Below, piece by piece: positions 44,170 through 53,011 of a DNA stretch of 64,000 nt; positions within the stretch are counted from its first letter, which is position 1; each line of letters opens with the position of its first letter. Position numbers and translations under genes: made by a program. This DNA is from Pseudomonas sp. 102515. Its GTDB lineage: Bacteria; Pseudomonadota; Gammaproteobacteria; Pseudomonadales; Pseudomonadaceae. The notes beneath the pieces are model-generated. The model was given only the letters and a program-made list of their open reading frames with translations. It had not been told where the DNA came from and ran no database searches. The stretch lies in contig NZ_JAVHTY010000003.1 of the NCBI RefSeq assembly GCF_031085165.1, forward strand, positions 434,001 through 498,000, written 5' to 3'.

Positions 44170-44189
44170 GTAACGCCAATCATTACCAT
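44170..44189. promoter_or_regulatory. Weak Fur-like half-box before the TonB-dependent receptor
   Basis: AATCATTACC resembles one half of the Fur consensus with one mismatch, but the other half (GTAACGCCA) is poor. It is suggestive only. Confidence 0.3.
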
Positions 44190-44221
44190 CCGTGCCCTTT
44201 CCCGTCTGGAGGGCACGCTGC

Positions 44222-46165
44222 ATGGCAAGGTTGCAACGCTTCATCCCCACGCCCCTGGCGCTCGGCCTGGCTGTGGCCAGTCTGGCGATCCAGGCCGAAG
44301 AGGTCACCGATCTCGACACCACGGTGGTCACCGCCTCCGGCTTCGAACAGCGGCTGGAGGACGCCCCGGCCTCGGTCACGGTGATCGACGCCGAGACCCT
44401 GCGCAAGCGCCCGGTGCGCGACCTGGGCGATGCCCTGCGCGACGTCGAGGGCGTGGTGGTCAACGGCGCGGCCAACGAGACCGACATCTCCATCCGCGGC
44501 ATGCCGGGGGACTACACCCTGATCCTGGTCGACGGCAAGCGGCAGAGCGCGCGGGAATCTCGGGTCAACGGCAACCGCGGCTACGAGCAGAGCTTCATCC
44601 CGCCAGCCGCGGCCATCGAGCGCATCGAGGTGGTGCGGGGGCCCATGTCCTCGCTGTACGGCTCCGATGCCATCGGCGGGGTGGTCAACATCATCACCAA
44701 GAAGAATGTCGCGCAGTGGCATGGCTCCCTGACCACCGACTACATAGCCCAGCAGCACAAGGATCAGGGCAATTCGCGGCAGGGCCAGTTCTTCCTCGGC
44801 GGCCCGCTGCATGCCGACCTGCTCGGCCTGCAGCTCTGGGGTCGCTACCTGGATCGCCAGGCCGATGACGACGTCCAGCAGACCCAGGGCTTCAGCAAGG
44901 CGCGCCACCGCGACCTGACCGGGCGTCTGGTGTTCACCCCGAACGAGGATCACGAGATCCTGCTCGAAGCCGGCCAGACGCGGCTGCGTAACGGCGATGG
45001 CCTGAGCAATGACTGGGCGACTCGCCAGCAGGACAATGACCGCGATCACTGGTCGCTGAGCCATACCGGGCACTGGCAGGGTGGGATGCGGTCGGACGTG
45101 TCCCTGGCGCATGAGGAAACCTCTCGCGAAGGTCTGGCCACGCCGGCGCAGACCGATGTCTATGGGCGCAAGCCGCAGGTCGAGAACACCGTGTTCGACG
45201 CCAAGCTGGTGACCCCCCTGGACGACCACCTGCTCACCACCGGTCTGCAATACAACCGCGGCGAGGTGCAGGACTGGAACCAGGGGCTGAACGATCGCCG
45301 CCAGTATGCCTTCGCGGTGACCCAGCAGGCCTTGTTCGCCGAGGACGAGTGGGCCATCACCGACAGCTTCGCCCTCACCGGCGGGCTGCGCCTGGATCAC
45401 CATGAGCTGTACGGCAATCATTGGAGTCCGCGGCTCTACGGGGTCTGGCATGCGACCCCTGAGTGGACCTTCAAGGGCGGCGTCTCGCGCGGTTTCAAGG
45501 CGCCGGAAATCCGCGCCGTGGCGCCAGGTTATGCCTATCTGCGGCGCAACCGCTTCGTCATGCTCGGCAATCCGGAGCTCAAGCCGGAAACCAGCACCAA
45601 CTACGAGGTGGCGGCGCTCTGGTCCAACCGTCGCAATCTGGAGGCGGCGGCGACACTGTTCTACAACGACTTCCAGGACAAGCTCTCCACCGTCACCACC
45701 ACCCAGCGCTGGAACAACTACATCCGCATGGATCGCATCAACGTCGACGAGGCGGTGATCCGCGGTGTGGAGCTCAGCGGTGGCTGGGATATTACCGAGG
45801 CCCTGCGTCTGGGCGGCAACTTCACCTATCTCGACTCGGAGCAGCGCAGCGGCCCCAACCAGGGTGCGCCCCTGGCCCTGACCCCGGAGCGCAAGGCCAA
45901 CGTCCGCCTGGACTGGACCCTGTCGGACCGGCTCAATCTGTGGACGGCGCTGGATTACTACGGTGAGGAATACGACGCCACCCTGACCGGCGAAGCGGCG
46001 CCGGCCTATACCACCTGGGATGTGGGCGGCGGCTTCGTGGCGACGCGCAACCTGAGCTTCAATGCGGCGATCCGCAACCTCAGTGACCGCCGCCTGGACG
46101 ACGAGACCTATGGCACGGTGAACTACGGCCGGCATCTCTGGGTGAGCGCAACCCTGAGTTTCTAG
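44222..46165 (+). CDS. TonB-dependent outer-membrane receptor (FepA/CirA-like)
   Basis: A 647-residue receptor for siderophore or metal-complex uptake. A signal peptide (LGLAVASLAIQA) precedes the TonB box TDLDTTVVTASG. The plug domain follows (SVTVIDAETL, DISIRGMPGDYTLILVDGKR, VRGPMSSLYGSDAIGGVVNIITKK), then a 22-strand barrel ending in Phe (SATLSF). The plug most resembles catecholate-type FepA/CirA/PirA receptors. The ATG at 44222 has a CTGGAGG ribosome site; GTG at 44192 is an alternative. Confidence 0.92.
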   Translation: MARLQRFIPTPLALGLAVASLAIQAEEVTDLDTTVVTASGFEQRLEDAPASVTVIDAETLRKRPVRDLGDALRDVEGVVVNGAANETDISIRGMPGDYTLILVDGKRQSARESRVNGNRGYEQSFIPPAAAIERIEVVRGPMSSLYGSDAIGGVVNIITKKNVAQWHGSLTTDYIAQQHKDQGNSRQGQFFLGGPLHADLLGLQLWGRYLDRQADDDVQQTQGFSKARHRDLTGRLVFTPNEDHEILLEAGQTRLRNGDGLSNDWATRQQDNDRDHWSLSHTGHWQGGMRSDVSLAHEETSREGLATPAQTDVYGRKPQVENTVFDAKLVTPLDDHLLTTGLQYNRGEVQDWNQGLNDRRQYAFAVTQQALFAEDEWAITDSFALTGGLRLDHHELYGNHWSPRLYGVWHATPEWTFKGGVSRGFKAPEIRAVAPGYAYLRRNRFVMLGNPELKPETSTNYEVAALWSNRRNLEAAATLFYNDFQDKLSTVTTTQRWNNYIRMDRINVDEAVIRGVELSGGWDITEALRLGGNFTYLDSEQRSGPNQGAPLALTPERKANVRLDWTLSDRLNLWTALDYYGEEYDATLTGEAAPAYTTWDVGGGFVATRNLSFNAAIRNLSDRRLDDETYGTVNYGRHLWVSATLSF

Positions 46166-46581
46166 GGGGACCTGGATGCTCCACGTGGAACCTCTGCGTG
46201 GTAAGCGCACGGTCGCTGTCGGAGTCGTAGCCTGGAAACGGCGTAGCCTTTTCCACCGGGTAGTTCGCTGCGAGGCGCGCCTTCACCCCAGCCCTCTCCC
46301 AAAGGGAGCGGGCTGGCCGAGCAGGCGTTCATCTCCAACACCAGCAAGATCCTGACCGATCATGGTGTCGCCACCTTGGAAGCCACTGTCTTGGCGCGAC
46401 CAGGGTGGTCCGCCGCTATGGTCGCTTTGGCCTGGACTATCGCGGCCATGGACCGCTCCTGCAGCCTCCGACGTAACCGTAGGAGCGACCGCATCGGCGG
46501 ACCGCCCTGGCCGCGATCAGCTGAGAGGATTCAAACGTCGAAGCCCGGCAATTGCCTGCCCACGCAAAGGCCGTTGGGCTG
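46166..46581. other. Gene-free spacer with parS-like site and REP-like sequence
   Basis: No convincing gene in 416 bp. It holds a near-consensus parS (46178-46191). A stretch resembling the widespread intergenic CCCTCTCCCAAAGGGAG repeat follows (about 46291-46310), and then a GTAGGAGCGACCGCA segment typical of Pseudomonas REP-type repeats (about 46480-46500). It separates the convergent receptor and sensor kinase genes. Confidence 0.5.
46178..46191. other. Near-consensus parS-like site
   Basis: GCTCCACGTGGAAC differs from the parS core GTTCCACGTGGAAC at one position. It is intergenic and about 25 kb from the perfect site. ParB binding is plausible but unproven. Confidence 0.5.
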
Positions 46582-47933
46582 CTAGGTGGCCGACGGCAGC
46601 AGGATCCGGGCGCAGAGGCCGCCTTCCGGGCGATTGTGCAGGTGCAGTTCCCCGCCATGGGCGAGGATGCAGGCGCGGGCGATGGCCAGGCCCAGGCCCA
46701 GGCCGCGGGCGGAGTCCTGCCCCGGGGGCCGGTAGAAGGGTTCGACGACCTGCTCCAGCTGATCCTCCGGCAGGCCGGGGCCGTCATCGAGGATGTCTAG
46801 CCGGAGTAGCTGTGGCGCGGGACGCGACAGCTCGAGCGTAGCGCTGCCGCCGTGGTGCAGGGCATTGTCGAGCAGATTGCCCAGGGCACGCTTGAGCGCC
46901 AGCGGGCGACCCCGTAGCGGGACCGGTCCGTCCTCCGGCCAGGTCACCGGTTGGCCCAGCGCCCGGTAACGCTCGCGCAAGTCCTGCAGCAGGGCGCTCA
47001 GGTCGATACCCTGGTGGGCTTCGGTCTGGCGCTCGCCACGGATGAAATCCAGGGTCTCCTGCACCATGGCGTCCAGCTCGCCCAGGCTTTCCTCCATGTC
47101 GTCGCGTTCGGCCGAGGGTTCCAGCAGGGCCAGCTGGACCCGCAGCGCGGCCAGCGGGGTATTGAAGTCATGGCTGATGGCGGCCAGCATGCGCACTCGA
47201 TCGTCCAGATGGCGCAGCAGCCGCTCCTGCATCAGCTCGAAGGCCGCGGCCAACTCCCTGGCCTCGCGCGGGCCCTGGCGGACCTCCAGTCGACTGCGCT
47301 CGCCCCGGCTGAGTCGCTCGGCGGCACGGGTGAGTCGTTGGAGCGGCCGTACCAATTGGCCGATCAGCAGCCAGGCCAGCAGCAGCACCGGCAGGGCACC
47401 CAGCAGCAGCGACCTGCCCAGGGCGGTCAGCCAGCCGTCGCTGCGCGCTGGATACTGCACGGCATTGAGCCAGCGACCGTCCGGCAGGAGCACGCTGCTG
47501 CGCAAGCGCAGGGGGGCCCAGCCGGCCGGGGTCAGCGGTGAGGCGCGGGCGGCGTCGCCCGCGAGGCCTTCCAACTGCATCACCAGGCCTTCTTCGGCTT
47601 GCCCCAGGCGTCGCGCTAGATCCCGGGTCAGGCGGCGTTCCTCGGCGAGCATGGCGAAGGGCGCCACCTCCGGCGTCGCGGCGACCCAGACCTGCGCCGG
47701 TGACTCGGCCAGCACCCGCAGCAGGGCTTGTGCCTGCGCCACCGGCAAGCGCTCGACCGCGGTACGGGCTACCGCCAGGCGCTCCAAGGCCTGACCATAG
47801 GACAACGGATGGACCAGCGAGCCGGTCTGGTGCAGGACCAGTGCCGCGGTCGCGTGCGCCAGCAGCAAGACCGCGCAGAACAGCAGACAGAGGCGGGGCG
47901 TGATGCCTTGCAGCCAGCGACGCCAGGCGGCAA

Positions 47934-47937
<4 letters not shown>
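46582..47937 (-). CDS. Two-component sensor histidine kinase
   Basis: A 451-residue membrane sensor kinase. It has an N-terminal membrane helix (LCLLFCAVLLLAHATAALVL), a periplasmic region of about 130 residues, a second helix (LLLGALPVLLLAWLLIGQLV), then HAMP. The dimerisation box is ISHDFNTPLAALR with His near residue 254; FN replaces the more usual LR. The ATPase domain has NLLDNALHHGG (N box), DDGPGL (G1) and RGLGLGLAIA (G2). It overlaps the regulator gene by 4 bp. The signal is unknown. Confidence 0.92.
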
Positions 47938-48662
<725 letters not shown>

Positions 48663-48729
48663 GGCAATGGAGACTGATGGTAGCAACCCCTCTAGGATAG
48701 CGCTTTGTCCGCTTCGTTGGTATTGCTTC

Positions 48730-49395
48730 TCATTTGCCAGCCGCGACAGCCAGGGCGCTCAACTGACGACCTTCGGCATCGAAGTTCTCCGCCGCCAGCC
48801 AGCGCCTGAAGCCTACGTCCACCGCGGGCCATTCGTGATCCAGCAGGCTGAACCAGGCAGTATCGCGGTTGCGACCCTTGACCACCCGGTGCTGGCGGAA
48901 CAGGCCTTCAGGGCGCATGCCCAGCCGCACCGCGGCACGCTTCGAGCGGGCATTGGCATCGTCGCACTTCCACTCCAGGCGCCGATAGCCCAGTGCGAAG
49001 GCCTCCTGCATCAGCAGATAGAAGGCCTCGGTGGCCAGGGGCGTGCGCTGCAGGCGCCCGCCAAAGGCGACATGGCCGATCTCGATGCTGCCGTGTTCGG
49101 GAACGATGCTCATCAGGCTGAGCTGCCCCAGGGCGCGGCCGTCGCGGGGATCCACCACGGCATGGAACAGCGGATCACGACCCTCTGCCAAGCCCGCCAG
49201 CCAGGTGTCGAAGGCGGCCCGCTCGGTGAAGGGCCCATAGGGCAGATAGTCCCACAGGGCCGGATCCTGGTCGTGCAGGGCCTGCCAGAGATCGGCACCA
49301 TGGCGCTGCGGGTCGAGCGGTTCCAGGCGTACATGGCGACCCTGCAGCAGGCGGGGCTGAGGCAGATGGGCCGGGGTCCAGTCGAGAGGGGTCAT
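48730..49395 (-). CDS. GNAT acetyltransferase (RimJ/RimL-like)
   Basis: A 221-residue GCN5-related N-acetyltransferase. The blocks GRALGQLSLMSIVPEHGSIEIGHVAFG, RTPLATEAFYLLMQEAF and CDDANARSKRAAVRLGMRPEGLFRQH are typical of the RimJ/RimL subgroup that acetylates protein N-termini or small amines. The ATG overlaps the stop of the upstream acetyltransferase gene (ATGA). The substrate is unknown. Confidence 0.88.
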   Translation of the reverse strand: MTPLDWTPAHLPQPRLLQGRHVRLEPLDPQRHGADLWQALHDQDPALWDYLPYGPFTERAAFDTWLAGLAEGRDPLFHAVVDPRDGRALGQLSLMSIVPEHGSIEIGHVAFGGRLQRTPLATEAFYLLMQEAFALGYRRLEWKCDDANARSKRAAVRLGMRPEGLFRQHRVVKGRNRDTAWFSLLDHEWPAVDVGFRRWLAAENFDAEGRQLSALAVAAGK

Positions 49396-49841
49396 GTCCT
49401 GTCTCCCAGCAGGTGGCGGTACTGGATGAAGCCGGAGCGGGTGGCGATGCGATCGTAGAGCTGGCGTCCCGGGTAGTTGGTCTCCTGGGTCAGCCAGTGC
49501 ACCCGGTCGCAGCCGTCCGCTTCGGCGCGGGCATAGACGTGCTCGATCAAGGCGCGGCCCAGACCGTTGCCGCGATGGTCTTCGGCGACATAGAGATCCT
49601 GCAGGTAGCAGTAGTCGGTCTCGGTCCAGCAGGACGGGTGATAGATGAAGTGCACCAGGCCCAGGGGCCGCTCGCCGTCCCAGCCCAGAGCACCGTGGAC
49701 GGGTTCGCTCGGATCGAGCAGGCGTTGCCAGGTGCGGGCATAGGTGGTTTCCGGCAGGACGGTCTCGTAGAAGGCCAGGTAGGCCTGCCACAGCGCGTGC
49801 CAGGGGGCGTGATCGGCTTCGCTCAGGGGGCGGATGGTCAT
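49392..49841 (-). CDS. GNAT acetyltransferase
   Basis: A 149-residue acetyltransferase from MTIRPLSEADHAPW. The acetyl-CoA site is DLYVAEDHRGNGLGRALIEHV (near residue 85), followed by VHWLTQETNYPGRQLYDRIA, common in plant- and bacterial-type spermidine/amine acetyltransferases. GGAG precedes the start; an ATG at 49853 is an alternative. It overlaps the next GNAT gene by 4 bp and follows the PaiB-like gene, so the three may form one unit. Confidence 0.88.
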   Translation of the reverse strand: MTIRPLSEADHAPWHALWQAYLAFYETVLPETTYARTWQRLLDPSEPVHGALGWDGERPLGLVHFIYHPSCWTETDYCYLQDLYVAEDHRGNGLGRALIEHVYARAEADGCDRVHWLTQETNYPGRQLYDRIATRSGFIQYRHLLGDRT

Positions 49842-49855
49842 GGGTGGCTCCAAGG

Positions 49856-50488
49856 TCAGGCGGGAGAGGGGATCAGGGCGGCCAGGGCCTGGTCGCCGGG
49901 TACCGGGCTGGTGGCCAGACCCTGGCGGACGCCTTCGCGGTCGGCGGCGGTGCGATTCTGGCTGAGCTTGGCGATGCCCTGGAGGCTGTCCAGCGGCAGG
50001 CGCAGACCACGGATGGCGCGCAGCATGCCCTGCACATAGTCGGCCGGCGCGTCCGCGACCTGCCAGGGCCGGGCGCGCCCGGCTTCGTGCTGGTCGGTGA
50101 GGCGCTCCAGCAGCTGTAGTAGGCGCTCGGGGTCATCGAACACCTCGACCATGCCGCGGGCGTGCACGGCCTGGTAGTTCCAAGTCGGCACCACCCGGCC
50201 ATGCTCGGCCTTGCCGGGATAGAAGGCGGGGCTGACATAGGCCTGAGGCCCTTGGAACACCGCCAGTGCCTGTCCCGCCTCGAGCAGTGCCTGGGCCTGG
50301 GGATTGCTGCGCGCCAGATGGCCATAGAGGGTGCCATAGGGGCCCTCATCGGGAGCCAGCCAGAGCGGCAGATGACTTACCAGCGGACCGGTCTCGGTCT
50401 GGCTGATGAGCAGCGCCAGGGCGTGATCGCGCAGGTGCTGGTGCAGCCTGGGCAGGTCGTCGAGACAGAAGGCGGGATTGGGATACAT
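49856..50488 (-). CDS. PaiB-family FMN-binding protein / putative regulator
   Basis: A 210-residue protein with the PaiB pattern: MYPNPAFCLDDLPRLHQHLR at the start, then SHLPLW, GHLARSNPQ, VSPAFYPGKAEHGRVVPTWNYQAVHARG and a C-terminal KLSQNR motif. The fold is a split-barrel flavin-binding domain; B. subtilis PaiB is reported as a negative regulator paired with the acetyltransferase PaiA. Here two GNAT genes lie directly downstream, an equivalent pairing. It is divergent from a MocR regulator. Confidence 0.88.
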   Translation of the reverse strand: MYPNPAFCLDDLPRLHQHLRDHALALLISQTETGPLVSHLPLWLAPDEGPYGTLYGHLARSNPQAQALLEAGQALAVFQGPQAYVSPAFYPGKAEHGRVVPTWNYQAVHARGMVEVFDDPERLLQLLERLTDQHEAGRARPWQVADAPADYVQGMLRAIRGLRLPLDSLQGIAKLSQNRTAADREGVRQGLATSPVPGDQALAALIPSPA

Positions 50489-50578
50489 GGGCAGGAACTC
50501 CAGCGACGTCCGGCCATGCTAAGGTCGACTTTGGCTCCCTGTAAGAGCCAATTCTCATGACTTTCAGGGTGCCAATCC

Positions 50579-51994
50579 ATGCTGGGATTCGAGCCGTCGG
50601 GGCTGTTGCTTGAGTCGGGTCAGGGTCTGGCGCGCCAGCTCTACCAGGGCCTGCGCAGGCGCATCCTGGCCGGGGAGCTGGGCGCCGGGGTAAGGCTGCC
50701 GGCCAGTCGCGAACTGGCGCGGTTGCTGGGTATCTCGCGCAATACCGTGACTGCCGCCTACGAGCAGCTCCTGGCCGAGGGTTTTCTCGACAGCCGCCTG
50801 GGCGACGGCACCTATGTCGCGCCCGTGGCCCAGGCGTTGGCCGCTCCCGAAGCCACGGCCAGGACCGCCCCCGTGCCCCTGGCCAGCGTGCCGCCCGGCG
50901 CGCCGTGCGCCTTTCGGGTCGGCCTGCCGGCGGTGGACCTGTTTCCCTTCGCCACCTGGGCGCGGCTGCAGCAGCGTTTCTGGCGCCAGCCGGAACCGGC
51001 GCTGCTGGGCTACCGCGAACCCGGCGGCGAACCGCGGCTGCGCCGACTGCTGAGCGCCTACCTGCGCCAGGCGCGGGGCCTGGTCTGCGCACCCGAGCAG
51101 ATCCTCATCACCAGCGGCGCCCAGCAGGCCATCGAACTCTGCGCGCGGTTGCTGCTGGCGCCCGGAGCCCTGGCGGCCATGGAGGATCCCGGCTATCGCG
51201 CCGCGGGCCTGGCCTTGCAGAGTGGCGGGGCGCGGTTGCAGGGCGTTGCGGTGGATGGGGCCGGGCTGGTGGTGGAGCAGCTAGCAGGGCGGCCGGACTG
51301 CCGGCTGGTCTATGTCACCCCGTCGCACCAGTATCCCACCGGCGCGGTACTGTCCCTGCCGCGGCGCCTGGCGCTGCTGGACTGGGCGCGGCAGGCGGAC
51401 GGCTGGATCGTCGAGGACGACTACGACGGTGAGTACCGCTACCAGGGCGCCCCGCTGGCACCCCTGGCCGCGTTGGATCGCCACGGCCGGGTGCTCTATG
51501 TCGGCACCTTTTCCAAGATCGCCTTTCCCGGCCTGCGCCTGGGCTATCTGGTGGCCCCGCCCGCGCTAGTGCCGGCGCTGCTAGAGCTGCAACGGGCCGG
51601 CATCCGTCATCTCGACAGCGCCACCCAGACGGTCATGGCCGATTTCATCGAACAGGGCCACTTCCAGCGCCATATCCGCCGCATGCGACGGGCCGCGCGC
51701 AATCGCCGCGATACCCTGCTGGCCGGCTGGCCAGAGGTTGCCGGCTGCGCCCCGCCGGGCGTCCCGGTGGCCGGCCTGCATCTGTGCCTGCCGGTCACCC
51801 ACCTGGCCCGCGAAGCCGAGCTGGTGACCCGGGCGGCCGCGGTCGGGGTGGAGCTCAATGCGCTGTCGCGCTACTGGCTGCCCGAGGGCCCGACCCCGCC
51901 CGACGCCCGCGCCGGACTGGTGCTGGGCTTCGCGGCGGTGCCGGAGGCGCGGATCGTCGAGGCGCTGGCCAGGTTGCGGGGGGCCTGGGCCTGA
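50579..51994 (+). CDS. MocR-family (GntR/aminotransferase fusion) regulator
   Basis: A 471-residue PLP-dependent regulator. The N-terminal GntR winged helix (LYQGLRRRILAGELGAGVRLPASRELARLLGISRNTVTAAY, residues 20-65) is joined to a class I aminotransferase-like domain (LITSGAQQAIEL; EDDYDGEYRY; PLP lysine in GTFSKIAFPGLRLGY). It probably controls the divergent PaiB-GNAT genes or a vitamin B6/amino-acid gene. The 90-bp intergenic region shows no obvious dyad. Confidence 0.9.
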   Translation: MLGFEPSGLLLESGQGLARQLYQGLRRRILAGELGAGVRLPASRELARLLGISRNTVTAAYEQLLAEGFLDSRLGDGTYVAPVAQALAAPEATARTAPVPLASVPPGAPCAFRVGLPAVDLFPFATWARLQQRFWRQPEPALLGYREPGGEPRLRRLLSAYLRQARGLVCAPEQILITSGAQQAIELCARLLLAPGALAAMEDPGYRAAGLALQSGGARLQGVAVDGAGLVVEQLAGRPDCRLVYVTPSHQYPTGAVLSLPRRLALLDWARQADGWIVEDDYDGEYRYQGAPLAPLAALDRHGRVLYVGTFSKIAFPGLRLGYLVAPPALVPALLELQRAGIRHLDSATQTVMADFIEQGHFQRHIRRMRRAARNRRDTLLAGWPEVAGCAPPGVPVAGLHLCLPVTHLAREAELVTRAAAVGVELNALSRYWLPEGPTPPDARAGLVLGFAAVPEARIVEALARLRGAWA

Positions 51995-52003
51995 GCGCTG
52001 CCG

Positions 52004-53011
52004 TCAGAGGCTTTTCGACTCCAGGTTGAGGCGGTCCAGCAATCCGGCGGCGCCTGCAGGATCCAGGGCCGCGGTCAGCGCGACTTCCAGGGTATCGCCC
52101 AGACGCACGCGTTCCTGGGGCGCAAGGCTTACCCGCAGACCGTCTTCCTCCCCGGAGGCCAGATCGACCAGGCCTTTGCAGAGGTCCTTGCCGCGCGCAC
52201 CCAGGTTCTGGAAGTCCTGCAGGCAGTCATTGCGCTGCTGCTGGTGCGCGGCGGCCAAGGCCCGGTCACGCTGCTTGTCGAAGTCGCCCGCGGTAGGGTC
52301 GAGCGGCAGGTAGCGACGGGTCAGGGCCAGGCTGCGCTTGAAATAGCCCTGATCCTTGACGTCCACCTGCAAGCCCTTGAGCTCGGCGCGTTGCGCGCTC
52401 TGCTGCAGCTTGCCCAGCAGGCCGAAGGATGACAGCAGACCGCGCTGGCCAACCTGCTGGCCATTTTCGGCCATATCACTCAGGTCTTCGGCCAGGCGGC
52501 GAACCTGCGCCAGCGACAGGCTCGCCTCCACGTCCAGCAGCTCCGGCAGGTCCAGGGTCAGGCCGATGTCCGCCAGCTCATCCTCGACGTTCCATTTCAG
52601 CCGGCCGGAAAAGGGCGCCAGTTCGGCACGTCCGCTGGCGAGCAGCAGACCGCCAACCAGAGGCAGGTGCAGCGCCGTCGAGCGCCCCTTGGCGTCGGGT
52701 GGAAAAGCCACGCCTTCGAACTGGACATCGGCCCGGCGGTGAGCGGGTTCGTCCTCGAGGTCGGAGAGGGTCAACTGGGCGATGCTCGGCCCATCGCTGA
52801 TGCGCACCTCGTGCAGCTCGATCGTGCCGCCCAGCGGTGAGGAGGACAGCGACTGCCAGCTGATCCTGTCCTGCAGGCGGTGTTCGAACAGCCAGTCGCG
52901 CAGACGTCCATCGGCGACATGAGCGGCGTAGGCCTTGAGACCGAAATAGCCACCGACCACCACGACCAGCGCCGCACCGGCCAGGAGTTTGACATTGAGA
53001 GTCCGTTTCAT
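52004..53011 (-). CDS. Hypothetical single-pass inner-membrane/periplasmic protein
   Basis: A 335-residue protein with one N-terminal anchor (LLAGAALVVVVGGYFGLKAY) and a periplasmic domain. ISWQSLSSSPLGGTIELHEVRI and ADVQFEGVAFP resemble the beta-rich N-terminus of AsmA/YdgA-like proteins. The C-terminal half is helical and charged with two cysteines (NDCLQ, KDLCKG). It overlaps the upstream gene by one base and is the last gene of a three-gene envelope operon. Function is unknown. Confidence 0.75.
   Translation of the reverse strand: MKRTLNVKLLAGAALVVVVGGYFGLKAYAAHVADGRLRDWLFEHRLQDRISWQSLSSSPLGGTIELHEVRISDGPSIAQLTLSDLEDEPAHRRADVQFEGVAFPPDAKGRSTALHLPLVGGLLLASGRAELAPFSGRLKWNVEDELADIGLTLDLPELLDVEASLSLAQVRRLAEDLSDMAENGQQVGQRGLLSSFGLLGKLQQSAQRAELKGLQVDVKDQGYFKRSLALTRRYLPLDPTAGDFDKQRDRALAAAHQQQRNDCLQDFQNLGARGKDLCKGLVDLASGEEDGLRVSLAPQERVRLGDTLEVALTAALDPAGAAGLLDRLNLESKSL

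Noticed and set aside
44183-46210. 675-codon open frame antisense to the TonB-dependent receptor
   Set aside because: The plus-strand frame has a signal peptide, TonB box, plug and barrel; the reverse frame has none of the features of a protein family.
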